Shown here one piece after another: positions 1 to 8,963 of a stretch of DNA of 62,165 nt. The stretch comes from Phycisphaerales bacterium (GTDB taxonomy: Bacteria > Planctomycetota > Phycisphaerae > Phycisphaerales > JAGLTS01). The position numbers and the translations under genes are program-made. The notes beneath the pieces are model-generated. The model was not told the origin of the DNA. It saw only the letters and a list, made by a program, of their open reading frames with translations, and did no database searches. The stretch spans positions 1-62,165 of the forward strand of contig JAGLTS010000017.1 in NCBI GenBank assembly GCA_023135165.1, given 5' to 3'. Numbering within the stretch: the first letter of the stretch is position 1; each line of letters opens with the position of its first letter.

Positions 1-257
1 GACAAACCCGACTTCATAGAAGGACACCGAGGACGTAGAGGAAGGCAAAGGGGTGCCAACCCGTGCCAGGACAAGACAACCCCCACGCCCCCACGCCCCC
101 CACGCCCCCACCACGTCCCCCAGCGTCTCCCACCACCCGTGCCGACCGGCCGTCAACTCGCTATCTTGTGCGACGATTTGCCGGATGCATCAGTCCCCTG
201 CGGACGGGACCGGCCTCGCCTTCACCGACGAACCCTCGAATCAGGAGATTGCAGGAG
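1..257. other. Left-edge non-coding region upstream of the thiolase
   Basis: I see no supportable gene here. In the second forward frame a stop codon (tag, 17-19) could be the last codon of a gene lying outside the window, but the five codons before it are too few to identify anything. The region carries a C-rich tandem tract (80-109, listed separately) and the leader of the thiolase gene, including a Shine-Dalgarno AGGAG at 243-247. Confidence 0.4.
80..109. repeat. C-rich tandem tract, potential G-quadruplex on the minus strand
   Basis: Four runs of five or six C (80-84, 88-92, 96-101, 105-109) are separated by regular 3-base ACG spacers. The complementary strand therefore has four G-runs with 3-base loops, which satisfies the usual sequence rule for an intramolecular G-quadruplex. 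It lies about 150 bases upstream of the thiolase start. Confidence 0.6.
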
Positions 258-1433
258 ATGAGCGCATCGACCCCAGTCATTGTGGCAGCCAAACGAACAC
301 CGATCGGACGATTCCTCGGCGGGCTCTCACGCGTGCGGGCAACGGATCTCGGCGCCATCGCGATCAAGGCTGTGCTCGACGACGCCCCTGCGGTCAAGGA
401 ACACGTGGATGAGGTCATCACCGGCTGCGTGCTCACGGGCAACCTGCGGCAGAACCCCGCCCGCCAGGCCGGCCTCGGGGCGGGCCTGGGCGACGACCTC
501 ATCGCATTCAGCATCAACAAGGTCTGCGGCAGCTCGCTCAAGGCTGCGGCGCTCGCGGCACAGGCGATCAAGACGGGTGACGCCGAATGCATCATCGCGG
601 CAGGCATGGAAAACATGTCACTCGCCCCGCACATGATCAACGCACGGGCTGTCAAGTTCGGCGACACGCCGGCCATCGACCACATGCGGATCGACGGTCT
701 GCACTGCGCGTTCGAAGACTGGGCGATGGGCGACGCGGCTGACTACATCGCGAAGAAGTACGGCGCCACCCGCGAGGATCAGGACAAGTTCGCGGTCGCA
801 TCGCATCAGAAGGCAGCGACGGCGACTGAGGCGGGTTACTTCAAGGATGAGATGCTGCCGATCGACGCCAAGACCGCCAGGCAGAAGAAGGACATCACGG
901 CGGATGAGGGCATTCGCGGTGATTCAAACCTCGAGGCGCTCGCCAAGCTTCGGCCGGCCTTCTCAAAGGATGGCACGGTCACCGCGGGCAACGCCAGCCA
1001 GATCTCCGATGGGGCAGCGGCCGTGGTCGTCATGTCGGAAGAGAAGGCCAAGCAGCTCGGCCTCGAACCGCTCGCCCGCATCGTCTCCTACCACTCGCAC
1101 GGCGTCGCCCCCAAGGAACTCTTCTACGCGCCCGTCGGCGCTGTCCGCGGATGCGTCGAAAAGGCCGGCATCGGCGTCGAGGATGTGGACCTCTTCGAAC
1201 TCAACGAGGCGTTCGCTGCTCAATCCGTCGTTGATGTCCGCGCACTGGAGATCCCCGACGAGAAGGTCAACGTCTGTGGCGGCGGCGTCGCCCTGGGCCA
1301 CCCGATCGGCGCTTCAGGCGCTCGCGTCCTCGTCACGCTCATCCACCAGATGCGCAGGCTCGACAAGAAGCGAGGCCTCGCCTGCCTGTGCCTCGGAGGC
1401 GGGAACGCAACCGCCATGCTCATCGAACGCTGA
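258..1433 (+). CDS. Acetyl-CoA acyltransferase (thiolase)
   Basis: Thiolase, 391 aa, the usual family length. It catalyses reversible thiolysis of 3-ketoacyl-CoA, the last step of beta-oxidation, or condensation of acetyl-CoA. The nucleophilic Cys is residue 90 in NKVCGSS. The catalytic His is residue 348 in GHPIGASGA, and the second catalytic Cys is residue 378 in [16 protein letters not shown] is also present. The frame is open further upstream, but the ATG at 258 is chosen because it has AGGAG at 243-247 and begins with typical thiolase sequence ([17 protein letters not shown]). A 3-hydroxyacyl-CoA dehydrogenase follows 75 bases later on the same strand, so the two probably form an operon. 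Thiolase identity is firm. Degradative versus biosynthetic role is not settled by sequence. Confidence 0.95.
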   Translation: MSASTPVIVAAKRTPIGRFLGGLSRVRATDLGAIAIKAVLDDAPAVKEHVDEVITGCVLTGNLRQNPARQAGLGAGLGDDLIAFSINKVCGSSLKAAALAAQAIKTGDAECIIAAGMENMSLAPHMINARAVKFGDTPAIDHMRIDGLHCAFEDWAMGDAADYIAKKYGATREDQDKFAVASHQKAATATEAGYFKDEMLPIDAKTARQKKDITADEGIRGDSNLEALAKLRPAFSKDGTVTAGNASQISDGAAAVVVMSEEKAKQLGLEPLARIVSYHSHGVAPKELFYAPVGAVRGCVEKAGIGVEDVDLFELNEAFAAQSVVDVRALEIPDEKVNVCGGGVALGHPIGASGARVLVTLIHQMRRLDKKRGLACLCLGGGNATAMLIER

Positions 1434-1508
1434 CAGACACCCCACATCCATCCCAAGAAGAATGGCGGAAGCCGTTCACCAACCGAACACGATTCAAGAG
1501 ACTGACAC

Positions 1509-2372
1509 ATGGCACAAGTAAACACCATCCTGGTCGTTGGCGCCGGACAAATGGGCGGCGGAATCGCGCAGATCTCAGCAGTTGCCGGCCTGAACGTATT
1601 CGTCTTTGACGTGCTGGCGGAGCAACTCGCCAAGTGCAAGAAGTTGCGCACCAAGCTCTTCGACCGCGCCGTCGAGAAGGGCAAGATGGAGCGCGCGGAT
1701 ACCGACGCAGCTCTCGCCCGGATCAAGTACATCCGTTCGCTCGACGATGTCCGGGACGTCGAGTGGGTCGTCGAGGCAGCGACGGAGAACCCAGAGTTGA
1801 AGGCCAAGATCTTCAGCGACCTGGAAGACCGGTTCCCCAACCCCGATGTCGTCCTCGCAACCAACACCAGCTCCATCAGCGTCACACAGATCGGTGCTGC
1901 CGTGGCGCGTCCCGAGCGTGTGGTCGGCATGCACTTCTTCAACCCCGTCCCCATCATGAAGCTCGTCGAGGTCATCAAGGGCTTGGCGACGACCCCTGAT
2001 GTCGTCGAGCGAACAATCGCCCTGGCGATCCGCCTGGGCAAGACGCCGGTCCTCGCCAACGACCGTGCGGGCTTTGTCTCCAACCGCGTGCTCATGCCGA
2101 TGATCAACGAGGCGTTCTATGCGTGGATGGAAGGCGTCGCTGAGCCTGAGGCGATCGACAACATCATGAAGCTCGGCTGCGCTCACCCGATGGGGCCGTT
2201 GCGCCTGGCTGATTTCATCGGTCTGGACACGTGCTTGCACATTATGAACGTCTTGTTCACCGAACTGGGTGAGGACAAGTACCGTCCCTGCCCGCTGCTC
2301 AAACAGCTTGTCATCGCAGGCAGGCTCGGCGACAAGACCGGCCAAGGCGTCCACGACTACTCGAAGAAGTAA
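1509..2372 (+). CDS. 3-hydroxybutyryl-CoA (3-hydroxyacyl-CoA) dehydrogenase
   Basis: A 287-aa stand-alone dehydrogenase of the Hbd/PaaH type that oxidises L-3-hydroxyacyl-CoA with NAD(P). The N-terminal Rossmann motif is [11 protein letters not shown] (about residues 11-21). Further on are [19 protein letters not shown] with the catalytic-region His, and the C-terminal dimerisation domain with [11 protein letters not shown] and [16 protein letters not shown] sequence. Length matches single-domain family members. It follows the thiolase directly, so the products act in sequence on 3-hydroxyacyl-CoA. A stem-loop with a T-run follows at 2420-2442. Confidence 0.94.
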   Translation: MAQVNTILVVGAGQMGGGIAQISAVAGLNVFVFDVLAEQLAKCKKLRTKLFDRAVEKGKMERADTDAALARIKYIRSLDDVRDVEWVVEAATENPELKAKIFSDLEDRFPNPDVVLATNTSSISVTQIGAAVARPERVVGMHFFNPVPIMKLVEVIKGLATTPDVVERTIALAIRLGKTPVLANDRAGFVSNRVLMPMINEAFYAWMEGVAEPEAIDNIMKLGCAHPMGPLRLADFIGLDTCLHIMNVLFTELGEDKYRPCPLLKQLVIAGRLGDKTGQGVHDYSKK

Positions 2373-2419
2373 GCCCCCACGCTTCGAACCACGCTTGTGT
2401 ACCCCCCACACCCCCACAG

Positions 2420-2442
2420 CGCCCCGCACACCGGGGCGTTTT
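2420..2442 (+). terminator. Rho-independent terminator after the hydroxyacyl-CoA dehydrogenase
   Basis: A perfect 7-bp stem (2420-2426 with 2432-2438, CGCCCCG/CGGGGCG) closes a 5-base loop and is followed directly by TTTT (2439-2442). It lies 48 bases after the stop codon and would end the thiolase-dehydrogenase transcript. Confidence 0.8.
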
Positions 2443-2643
2443 CACGCGCCTGGCGCGTCAGGGACGAATTGCGGCATCCCGTGGGAATCTCCGGTGGCAG
2501 GCAGTCACGGTGCTGCACGCACTCGGCTGAAATGACCGCATTTGCGGTATCACGGCACGGTGGGGGGCGCAGGGATCGGCTGGAAATCGTAGCCTACGCA
2601 GTCCGCAAGATGCAGTCGCGCGATTCGCACAAGGAGCCAGCCG

Positions 2644-4443
2644 GTGGGCCCGGAAGCTTGGTTGACAATGGCGGTGCTCGGACTTGTCGTGGGTTTGCTC
2701 GTCTTCACACGCGTCGCGCCCGATGTCCTCCTGCTCGGCGGCCTCACGCTGCTGATGGTCTTGCCCGTACCCGGCGCGGATGGCTGGACGATGGGCGTGC
2801 TGGACGTGTCCAGCGCGCTCTCCGGTCTCGCCAACCCCGGCATGGTCACAGTCGGCGTGCTCTTCATCGTCGTCGCCGGACTGCAACAGACCGGCGGGCT
2901 GCAATGGATCACACAGCGCATCCTCGGCCACCCCAAGACGCTGATCGGCGCGCAGCTCCGCCTGATGGCCCCCGTTGGACTGTTCAGCGCGTTTCTCAAC
3001 AACACACCCGTCGTCGCCATGATGATCCCCGCCGTCAGCGAGTGGGCCAAGTCGATCAGGCGCAGCCCGTCGAAGTTCATGATCCCGCTCAGCTACATCT
3101 CCATCCTCGGCGGCACATGCACGCTCATCGGCACGAGCACTAACCTCGTCATCAACGGCCTGATCATCTCGGAAACCGATATGCCAGGCCTGCGGATGTT
3201 CGACATCACGTGGATCGGCCTGCCCTGCGCAGTCGTGGGCGCCGTCTTTCTCATCGTCGTTGGTTGTCGCATGTTGCCGGATCGGCGGGCGGCGATCAGC
3301 ACGACCGATGACCCGCGCGAGTACTCCGTCGAGATGCAGGTGCAGCCGGGCAGCTCGCTCGTCGGCAAGACCATCGAAGAGGCCGGCCTGCGACACCTGC
3401 CCAACATGTACCTCATGGAGATCGACCGCAACGGTCACATTCTCCCCGCGGTCGGCTCTGAGCAGCGTCTGCAAGCCAAGGATCGCCTGATCTTCGTCGG
3501 CATCGTCGAGTCGGTGAAGGACTTACAGCGGTTCCGTGGGCTGACGCCGGTGACGGATCAGGTCTTCAAGCTGGACTCGCCCCGCCATCATCGGTGTCTG
3601 ATCGAGGCGGTCGTGTCGAATGCGTGCCCTCTGGTGGGCAAGACGATTCGGGCCGGCCGATTTCGGACAACCTACAACGCAGCGGTGATCGCGGTGGCGC
3701 GCGATGGCGAGCGCATCCGCGCCAAGATCGGCGACATCGTCCTGCGCGCGGGCGATACGCTCTTGCTCGAAGCGCACGAGAGCTTCGTCCGGCACATGCA
3801 CAACAGCCGGGACTTCTTCCTGCTCAGCCCCGTCGAGGACTCGACGCCCCTGCGGTACGAAAAGGCGGGCATCGCGCTTGTCATCCTGATCGGCATGGTG
3901 ACTGCCGCGGCTACCGGCTGGCTGAGCATGCTCCACGCTTCGATGCTCGCCGCCGGCCTGATGATCCTCACGCGATGCTGCACGATCGGGGCGGCGCGGC
4001 GGGCGGTGGATTGGCAGGTACTGCTGGTCATCGCCTCGGCATACGGCATGGGACGCGCCCTGGACAACTCCGGCGCCGCACGCTCCATCGCGGGGACGTT
4101 CCTGGACATCGCAGGCGAAAATCCATGGCTGGCGCTCGTCGCTGTCTACCTCGTGACGACGTTGTTCACTGAGCTCATCACCAACAACGCCGCTGCCGTT
4201 CTCGTCTTTCCGATCGCGATGGCGACCGCTGGGCAACTCGACGTCAATCCCATGCCCTTCCTCATGGCTATCATGGTCGCCGCATCCGCGAGCTTCGCCA
4301 CGCCGCTCGGCTATCAGACGAATCTGATGGTCTACGGCCCGGGCGGTTATCGCTTCACCGACTTCGCGAAGATCGGCATCCCCATGAACCTCTTGATGAT
4401 GCTGACCACCGTCTCGATCGCCCCGCTCATCTGGCAGTTCTGA
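2644..4443 (+). CDS. SLC13/DASS-family anion transporter with two RCK_C domains
   Basis: A 599-aa inner-membrane transporter of the divalent anion:Na+ symporter type. It has hydrophobic segments at about residues 1-65 and 75-220, a soluble middle part, and a second membrane half from about 410 to the end. The soluble part holds two RCK_C (TrkA_C) modules at about 225-300 and 315-375, each with a PGSSLVGKTI- or NACPLVGKTI-like start and a RLIFVG or TLLLEA end. Family signatures include SAFLNNTPVVAMMIP and the matching TELITNNAAAVLVFP, two inverted-repeat Asn-rich re-entrant motifs. The start is GTG at 2644, seven bases after AAGGAG (2631-2636). Substrate (sulfate, citrate, dicarboxylate or other) cannot be read from sequence. 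Confidence 0.88.
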   Translation: MGPEAWLTMAVLGLVVGLLVFTRVAPDVLLLGGLTLLMVLPVPGADGWTMGVLDVSSALSGLANPGMVTVGVLFIVVAGLQQTGGLQWITQRILGHPKTLIGAQLRLMAPVGLFSAFLNNTPVVAMMIPAVSEWAKSIRRSPSKFMIPLSYISILGGTCTLIGTSTNLVINGLIISETDMPGLRMFDITWIGLPCAVVGAVFLIVVGCRMLPDRRAAISTTDDPREYSVEMQVQPGSSLVGKTIEEAGLRHLPNMYLMEIDRNGHILPAVGSEQRLQAKDRLIFVGIVESVKDLQRFRGLTPVTDQVFKLDSPRHHRCLIEAVVSNACPLVGKTIRAGRFRTTYNAAVIAVARDGERIRAKIGDIVLRAGDTLLLEAHESFVRHMHNSRDFFLLSPVEDSTPLRYEKAGIALVILIGMVTAAATGWLSMLHASMLAAGLMILTRCCTIGAARRAVDWQVLLVIASAYGMGRALDNSGAARSIAGTFLDIAGENPWLALVAVYLVTTLFTELITNNAAAVLVFPIAMATAGQLDVNPMPFLMAIMVAASASFATPLGYQTNLMVYGPGGYRFTDFAKIGIPMNLLMMLTTVSIAPLIWQF

Positions 4444-4737
4444 TCGAGCCGGCGAGTCCGGCGCCACGCCCTCGCACTTCTCGGCAACGACGACTGCGGC
4501 GGCTGATCCAGAGGTACAGGGCGCACAGGCTTCCGCGACGAATCCGGCCGCAATAGGGCGGTAGGCAGGGGTTTCCTGTACGATTCCTCGCGTGGTTGAA
4601 CCGTGTGGGTTCGACGTGGAGGATTGTGGTGCGGAGCCTGACTGAACACCGTCGTAGACGAGCGCGTCTCTCGCGAGGTCGTCGGTGTGGGCGGTCAGCG
4701 CTCGGACTCAACTCATTCTGAGGGGAAGGGGCAGGAC

Positions 4738-5574
4738 ATGTGGTTCATTCGGGGCGTGCTGCTGTCAGGGCTTGGCGGCCTCATCGGCGCTGTCATCTGG
4801 GCGGCTGTCGCTACCAGTCTCAACGCCGAGGTCAAACTCGTCGCAGTTGTGGTGGCGGCGCTTTGCGGCTTGGGCATGCGGATCGGCACTGCCGGCCAGG
4901 GGGGCTTCATGATGGGGATACTGGCGGGAGTGATCGCTGTTTTCGCAGTGTTGATCGGCAGGCAGACAGCGGTCGAGTATGTCACCCACGAGGCGCCATC
5001 CATCGACACGCGCAACGTCTGGGCGATCGCCGATGAAGTTGTCTACGAATGGGAACTGGAGGGCGGGATCATCGACTGGCCGGAGGGTGTGCTCCCGGAA
5101 GACGCCTGGGCGGAGCAGGACTACCCATACGACGTCTGGGACGAGGCGGAGTATCGCTATCAGTGCCTGACGGACACCGAGCAGGCCGATCTGGAGGCCT
5201 ATCCGGTCTTCGCGCTGCCGCAGTGGCAGGTCTCCTACCTCGCCGACGAAGTACTGTGGGAGTGGCTGGCGGATGGTGAAGAGATCTACCGGGATGAGTT
5301 GATCGAGTCGGACAACCCGATGCACAAGGAAGAGTTTCCAACGGATGTGTGGGCGGAAGCGGAGCGACGCTGGAGTCACATGGATGCGGCGGAGAAGGAC
5401 GAACTGGAGCGTCAGATCTGTGCAGAGTGGGAAGTACAGAGCGCCAACCTGCGAGCCATGCTCGATGAGGCCAGGGCCGAGATGTACAGGTCAAGAGTCG
5501 GCGGGAGGAACATCTACCTGGTCGTTCTCGCCTTCCTCGTGGCGGCTGCCATAGGGGGGGACTGGGGCGATTAG
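4738..5574 (+). CDS. Uncharacterised membrane protein with duplicated Trp/acid-rich module (paralogue 1)
   Basis: I do not recognise this family. The protein is 278 aa from the ATG at 4738, which has a purine-rich GGGGAAGGGG stretch just upstream. A GTG 51 bases earlier is also in frame. Predicted membrane segments lie at about 5-28, 33-50 and 55-75, with another near the C-terminus (258-273). The soluble middle has two diverged copies of a module of about 65 residues (about 94-155 and 167-230). Each copy has ADEV-x2-EW-x3-G near its start and YP/FP-x2-VW-x-EAE-x-R(W/Y) near its middle, and both are very acidic. The next gene (5667-6509) is a paralogue with the same layout. No function is assigned. 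Confidence 0.75.
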   Translation: MWFIRGVLLSGLGGLIGAVIWAAVATSLNAEVKLVAVVVAALCGLGMRIGTAGQGGFMMGILAGVIAVFAVLIGRQTAVEYVTHEAPSIDTRNVWAIADEVVYEWELEGGIIDWPEGVLPEDAWAEQDYPYDVWDEAEYRYQCLTDTEQADLEAYPVFALPQWQVSYLADEVLWEWLADGEEIYRDELIESDNPMHKEEFPTDVWAEAERRWSHMDAAEKDELERQICAEWEVQSANLRAMLDEARAEMYRSRVGGRNIYLVVLAFLVAAAIGGDWGD

Positions 5575-5581
5575 CCAAGAG

Positions 5582-5604
5582 CGCGACTAACAGTCGCGGC
5601 TTTC
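5582..5604 (+). terminator. Stem-loop between the two paralogues, terminator or attenuator-like
   Basis: A perfect 7-bp stem CGCGACT/AGTCGCG (5582-5588 with 5592-5598) with a 3-base loop is followed by GCTTTC. It lies 7 bases after the first paralogue's stop. The T-run is short, so partial termination between the two genes is as likely as full termination. Confidence 0.5.
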
Positions 5605-5666
5605 TGGAAGGCGCGCGGGGCGATCGGAGTCCGGCGCACACCACCACCAATGGAAAGGACATTCGC

Positions 5667-6509
5667 GTGCCACTCATCAAGGGAATCATCGGCGGCGTCA
5701 TCGGGGCCACGATCGGTGCTGCCATGTGGGCGGCGATTTCGTACTACACGAACTACGAAGTAGGCATCGTCGCCTGGGGCATCGGCGTCCTAGCGGGCAT
5801 TGGCGTACGCATCGGCGCAGGCGAGTCACTGTCGGGAACAACCGGCATCCTGGCTGCGGTGATCGCAATCCTCGGCGTCGTAGGGGGCAAGTACACCGCA
5901 GTCAGCGTGCAGATCGACTCATTCATGGGGGGCGGCGATCGCACCCTCGTTGTCAGTTGCATCGCCGATGAGATTGTCTACGAGCGCGAAAGCAACGGCG
6001 GCAGCGTCCGCTTCCCAACCGGCGTCAATCCTAATAACGCCTACGGACCGGAAGAGTATCCCGACCACATCTGGATGGAGGCGCAGCACCGGTACGACTC
6101 GCTTCCCGTCGAGGAGCAAGAGGCGTTGAAGGGCCATCCCTTCCTCGCCAACCCGGATTACGTCTTCTCTTACCTTGCCGATTCGGTCGCCGAAGAGTGG
6201 GAGGCACAAGGCCGACAACTCGACTGGCCCGAGCTTGACAGTGACCGCACGCCTGCCCGCGAGCAGGAGTACCCGGCCCAGGTCTGGCAAGAAGCGGAGA
6301 ATCGCTGGCAGGACATGACCGAGCAGGAGCATAAGCAGTTCGAGGCAGGTGTGCTGGCCTATGAGGATCAGTTGTTAGCGGAGATGGTCGGCAGCGTCGG
6401 AAGTCAGGTGAAGCGAGATGCATTCGTGCAGTCGTTCGACCTCTTCGATCTGCTCTGGCTCGGTCTGGCCGTCGTCAGCGCCTGGAAGCTGGGTACCGGC
6501 CAGGAGTAG
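5667..6509 (+). CDS. Uncharacterised membrane protein with duplicated Trp/acid-rich module (paralogue 2)
   Basis: A 280-aa paralogue of the preceding gene, from GTG 5667 with GGAAAGGA 8-15 bases upstream. The N-terminal membrane part shares the pattern IGA-x3-WAA, EV-x2-VA, G-x-RIG and GILA-x-VIA with the first protein. The soluble part again has two module copies (about 97-155 and 167-230): IADEIVYERESNGG followed by EEYPDHIWMEAQHRY, then YLADSVAEEWEAQG followed by QEYPAQVWQEAENRW. A last hydrophobic segment lies near 255-275. It looks like a tandem gene duplication, each copy already containing an internal duplication. Function is unknown. A membrane-anchored scaffold or sensor is only a guess. 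Confidence 0.75.
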   Translation: MPLIKGIIGGVIGATIGAAMWAAISYYTNYEVGIVAWGIGVLAGIGVRIGAGESLSGTTGILAAVIAILGVVGGKYTAVSVQIDSFMGGGDRTLVVSCIADEIVYERESNGGSVRFPTGVNPNNAYGPEEYPDHIWMEAQHRYDSLPVEEQEALKGHPFLANPDYVFSYLADSVAEEWEAQGRQLDWPELDSDRTPAREQEYPAQVWQEAENRWQDMTEQEHKQFEAGVLAYEDQLLAEMVGSVGSQVKRDAFVQSFDLFDLLWLGLAVVSAWKLGTGQE

Positions 6510-6607
6510 ACGATCGGCGAAGCCTGATCGCTGGTCACCACCAGCTACTGCGATCCCCCAGCAAGCCGACGTATCATTCCGCTGACTTTTCCGAGGGTGT
6601 TCTACGA

Positions 6608-7363
6608 ATGGACGATCTTGAGCGCATTCTGGTGACTGTTCGAACGTATCCGACGCCGAGTACGCATTACCAGGAGACTGTGTGCATCGGAGGCATTTCG
6701 GAGGACGGCCAGTGGCGGAGGCTCTATCCGGTGTCTCTTCGCTACCTATGGAAGGAGCAGCAGTTCCGAACATGGGATGTGGTCCAGGCGAGGATTCAGC
6801 CCGCGAAGGCCGACAGCCGCCCCGAGAGCCGCCGGGCGCACCTTCCAACGCTTGAGGTTATTCGGCATCTCGACACGTGGCCTGCAAGGTGCGATTGGGT
6901 CCGGCCGACCATCCGAGAATCGCTTCAGCGCCTTCAGGAGGCTGGGCAATCCCTCGCACCGGTCGCAGTCGCGAGCGTGAAGGATCTGGTCGCAAAGAAG
7001 ACGTCTGATGAGTGGGATGGCAAGCGTGCACGGAATCTCAAGCGAAGAATGCTTTTTGACCCGACTTTGCCGCTTGAGAAGATCCCGTACGAATTCCGGT
7101 TAATTTGGGAGGATGAAGGTGGTGCGGAGCACGATTCGCTTGTCATCTCCTGGGAACTCGCACAGACGTGGCGACAGTATCGGCACAAGTACTCGGATCC
7201 GATTGCGCAGATGAGAACGAAGCTGCTGGACGACATGTTTTCACAGAAGAATCAAGTTGCTTTTTTCATGGGCAACCATTCCCGCTTCCGAAACATATTC
7301 ATGGTCTGCGGATGGTTCATTCCACCACGTTCGGAGGTTGATAGTGACTCGCTCTTTGGCTGA
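6608..7363 (+). CDS. Probable dual-OB-fold protein, partner of DUF488
   Basis: A 251-aa soluble protein resembling, from memory, the dual-OB (DuOB) family often found beside DUF488 genes. Recognisable parts are the N-terminal ERILVTVRTYP...VCIGGISEDGQWRRLYPV stretch (about 5-40), a central RPESRRAH segment, and the C-terminal FFMGNHSRFRNIFMVCGWF stretch followed by PP (about 220-243). It overlaps the next gene by 20 bases, which implies translational coupling. Third codon positions look less GC-biased than in neighbouring metabolic genes, which would fit horizontal acquisition. The biochemical role is unknown; nucleic-acid binding is inferred only from the predicted fold. Confidence 0.65.
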   Translation: MDDLERILVTVRTYPTPSTHYQETVCIGGISEDGQWRRLYPVSLRYLWKEQQFRTWDVVQARIQPAKADSRPESRRAHLPTLEVIRHLDTWPARCDWVRPTIRESLQRLQEAGQSLAPVAVASVKDLVAKKTSDEWDGKRARNLKRRMLFDPTLPLEKIPYEFRLIWEDEGGAEHDSLVISWELAQTWRQYRHKYSDPIAQMRTKLLDDMFSQKNQVAFFMGNHSRFRNIFMVCGWFIPPRSEVDSDSLFG

Positions 7364-7904
7364 ATCCGCAACTCGACGCCAGCGCAATGTAGCGGCGATC
7401 TCCGCCTTCAGTCTGAGCGGAGAAGAGGTCGAGTGCCACAGGTTTCGCACTGTGCGACAAGGGACGGGACCCACGATCTTCACGATTGGATATGAACGCC
7501 GCTGTGGGGAAGATCTTATCGGTGATCTGCTCAATGCCGGCGTGGAGGCTCTTGTGGACGTGCGAGAGCGTCCGATGTCGCGCAAACCCGATTTCCGGAA
7601 GGCGGCACTCCAGGATCTCTGCGAGGACTCGGGCATTCGATACGAGTCCTGGCCGAGGTTGGGTTCAACCGCACATCAACGAATCAGCCTCCGCGACACT
7701 GGCGATCTGCCCGAGTTCCGCCGCCGATTTCGTGACCTCGCCAAGAGAAGAAGAGCCAGGGAGATTGGCGCTTTGGCTCATCTTGCCCGGGGGGAGAGCA
7801 TTGCTCTGATCTGCTATGAACGGGTTCACTCCGAGTGCCATCGCAGCATTGTGGCCGATCTTGTTGCGGATTTGTGTGATGCAAGCGTTGTGGCGATCTT
7901 GTAG
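7344..7904 (+). CDS. DUF488 family protein
   Basis: 186 aa from GTG 7344, which has GGAGG at 7333-7337 with a 6-base spacer. The frame is open further upstream, but that part overlaps the previous gene and lacks family character. DUF488 hallmarks are TIFTIGYERR (about residues 48-57), ALVDVRERPMSRKP (about 72-85) and the C-terminal ICYERVHSECHRSIVADL signature (about 156-173), with the Cys-x-Glu and Cys-His-Arg residues conserved. The molecular function of DUF488 is not established. Overlap with the dual-OB gene indicates the two act together. Confidence 0.85.
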   Translation: MTRSLAESATRRQRNVAAISAFSLSGEEVECHRFRTVRQGTGPTIFTIGYERRCGEDLIGDLLNAGVEALVDVRERPMSRKPDFRKAALQDLCEDSGIRYESWPRLGSTAHQRISLRDTGDLPEFRRRFRDLAKRRRAREIGALAHLARGESIALICYERVHSECHRSIVADLVADLCDASVVAIL

Positions 7905-8075
7905 CCCATGCGGCAGCCCTGGGACAGATCACTCTGAAGGGATCTGAACCGCAACTGTGTGGCAAGAAGATGCGCCAGGCGCAATCCGTGGCCGGGCGGA
8001 ATTCGTCCGCGAGGCTGGGGGAATCCCAGTGGAGTCCCTCCCGACGCTGGCCGACGCTCGCGGTACACTCAGGGC

Positions 8076-8921
8076 ATGCATGACTGGACCATCAAAGGCG
8101 CGGACGGCCAACTCATTCGCGGCTCCATCGATCGGCCTAAAGGCGAACCTCGTTGCGTCGTCCTCTTCAGCCACGGCTTCAAGGGATACAAGGACTACGG
8201 CTTCATCCCCGTGCTCGGCCGGTCGCTGGCGAAGATCGGCTGCATCGTCCATCGATTCAACTTCAGCCACAGCGGCATGGGCGAGGGCGTTGAGACGTTC
8301 GAGCACCCCGACCTGTTCCAGCAGGATACGTGGAACAAACAAGTGTTCGACATAACGCAGGTGGCGCGCTCGCTGCGTGCCGGAGCGCTGCCGGAGACGG
8401 ATGCGGACCTCCCAATCGTTTTCCTCGGCCATTCGCGAGGCGGGGCGACGTGCCTGCTCACCGCAGGGCGCATGTTCCGCGACGATGATGGCCCCCTGCC
8501 GGCCGGCGTCATCACGATGTCCGCACCGAGCGAGACGTGCAGCCTGGCGACCGGCGATCTTCGCGTCCTCCTCGCGGACGGTCGGCTCAAGTCGCCATCC
8601 GCTCGGACCGGGCAGGATCTCTACATCGGCGCGGACTGGTACGGCGAGCAACAGCACAACCCTGCGGATCATGACCTGCTCAGTCTCTGTGGCCACATCA
8701 CGTGCCCGGTCCTTGCCGTTCACGGACGATCGGACCCGACGGTCCCGGCGGGCGCAGCGGATGAGATCGCCGTGTCATGCCCGGACGGGGTTGCGGCATT
8801 GGTCGAGGGGGGTGATCACGTCTACAACACAGCCAACCCCGCGCCGTCGCGCGGGTCACACTCCGACCAGCTCCAGATGGCGATTGATCTGGTCATCGAC
8901 CACATCCGCACACGATTGTGA
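8076..8921 (+). CDS. Alpha/beta hydrolase (esterase/acyl hydrolase type)
   Basis: A 281-aa cytosolic alpha/beta hydrolase. LFSHGFKGYKDYGF near residues 30-43 gives the oxyanion-loop HGF region. The nucleophile elbow is GHSRGG with Ser120. VHGRSDPTVP near 215 supplies the acid Asp, and GGDHVY near 248 the catalytic His. The ATG at 8076 starts with MHDWTIKG; a TACACT hexamer lies about 10 bases upstream with no clear Shine-Dalgarno, so leaderless translation is possible. It precedes the crotonase genes on the same strand. A CoA- or ester-hydrolysing role is plausible but not shown. Confidence 0.85.
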   Translation: MHDWTIKGADGQLIRGSIDRPKGEPRCVVLFSHGFKGYKDYGFIPVLGRSLAKIGCIVHRFNFSHSGMGEGVETFEHPDLFQQDTWNKQVFDITQVARSLRAGALPETDADLPIVFLGHSRGGATCLLTAGRMFRDDDGPLPAGVITMSAPSETCSLATGDLRVLLADGRLKSPSARTGQDLYIGADWYGEQQHNPADHDLLSLCGHITCPVLAVHGRSDPTVPAGAADEIAVSCPDGVAALVEGGDHVYNTANPAPSRGSHSDQLQMAIDLVIDHIRTRL

Positions 8922-8963
8922 TCCGCCGCGAACCCCGCCCCGATCATCACGCCAGGGAGCATC

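Noticed and set aside
4592..4612. Sequence like a tRNA T-arm (GTTGAACC...GGGTTCGAC)
   Set aside because: No acceptor, D or anticodon arms can be fitted around it.
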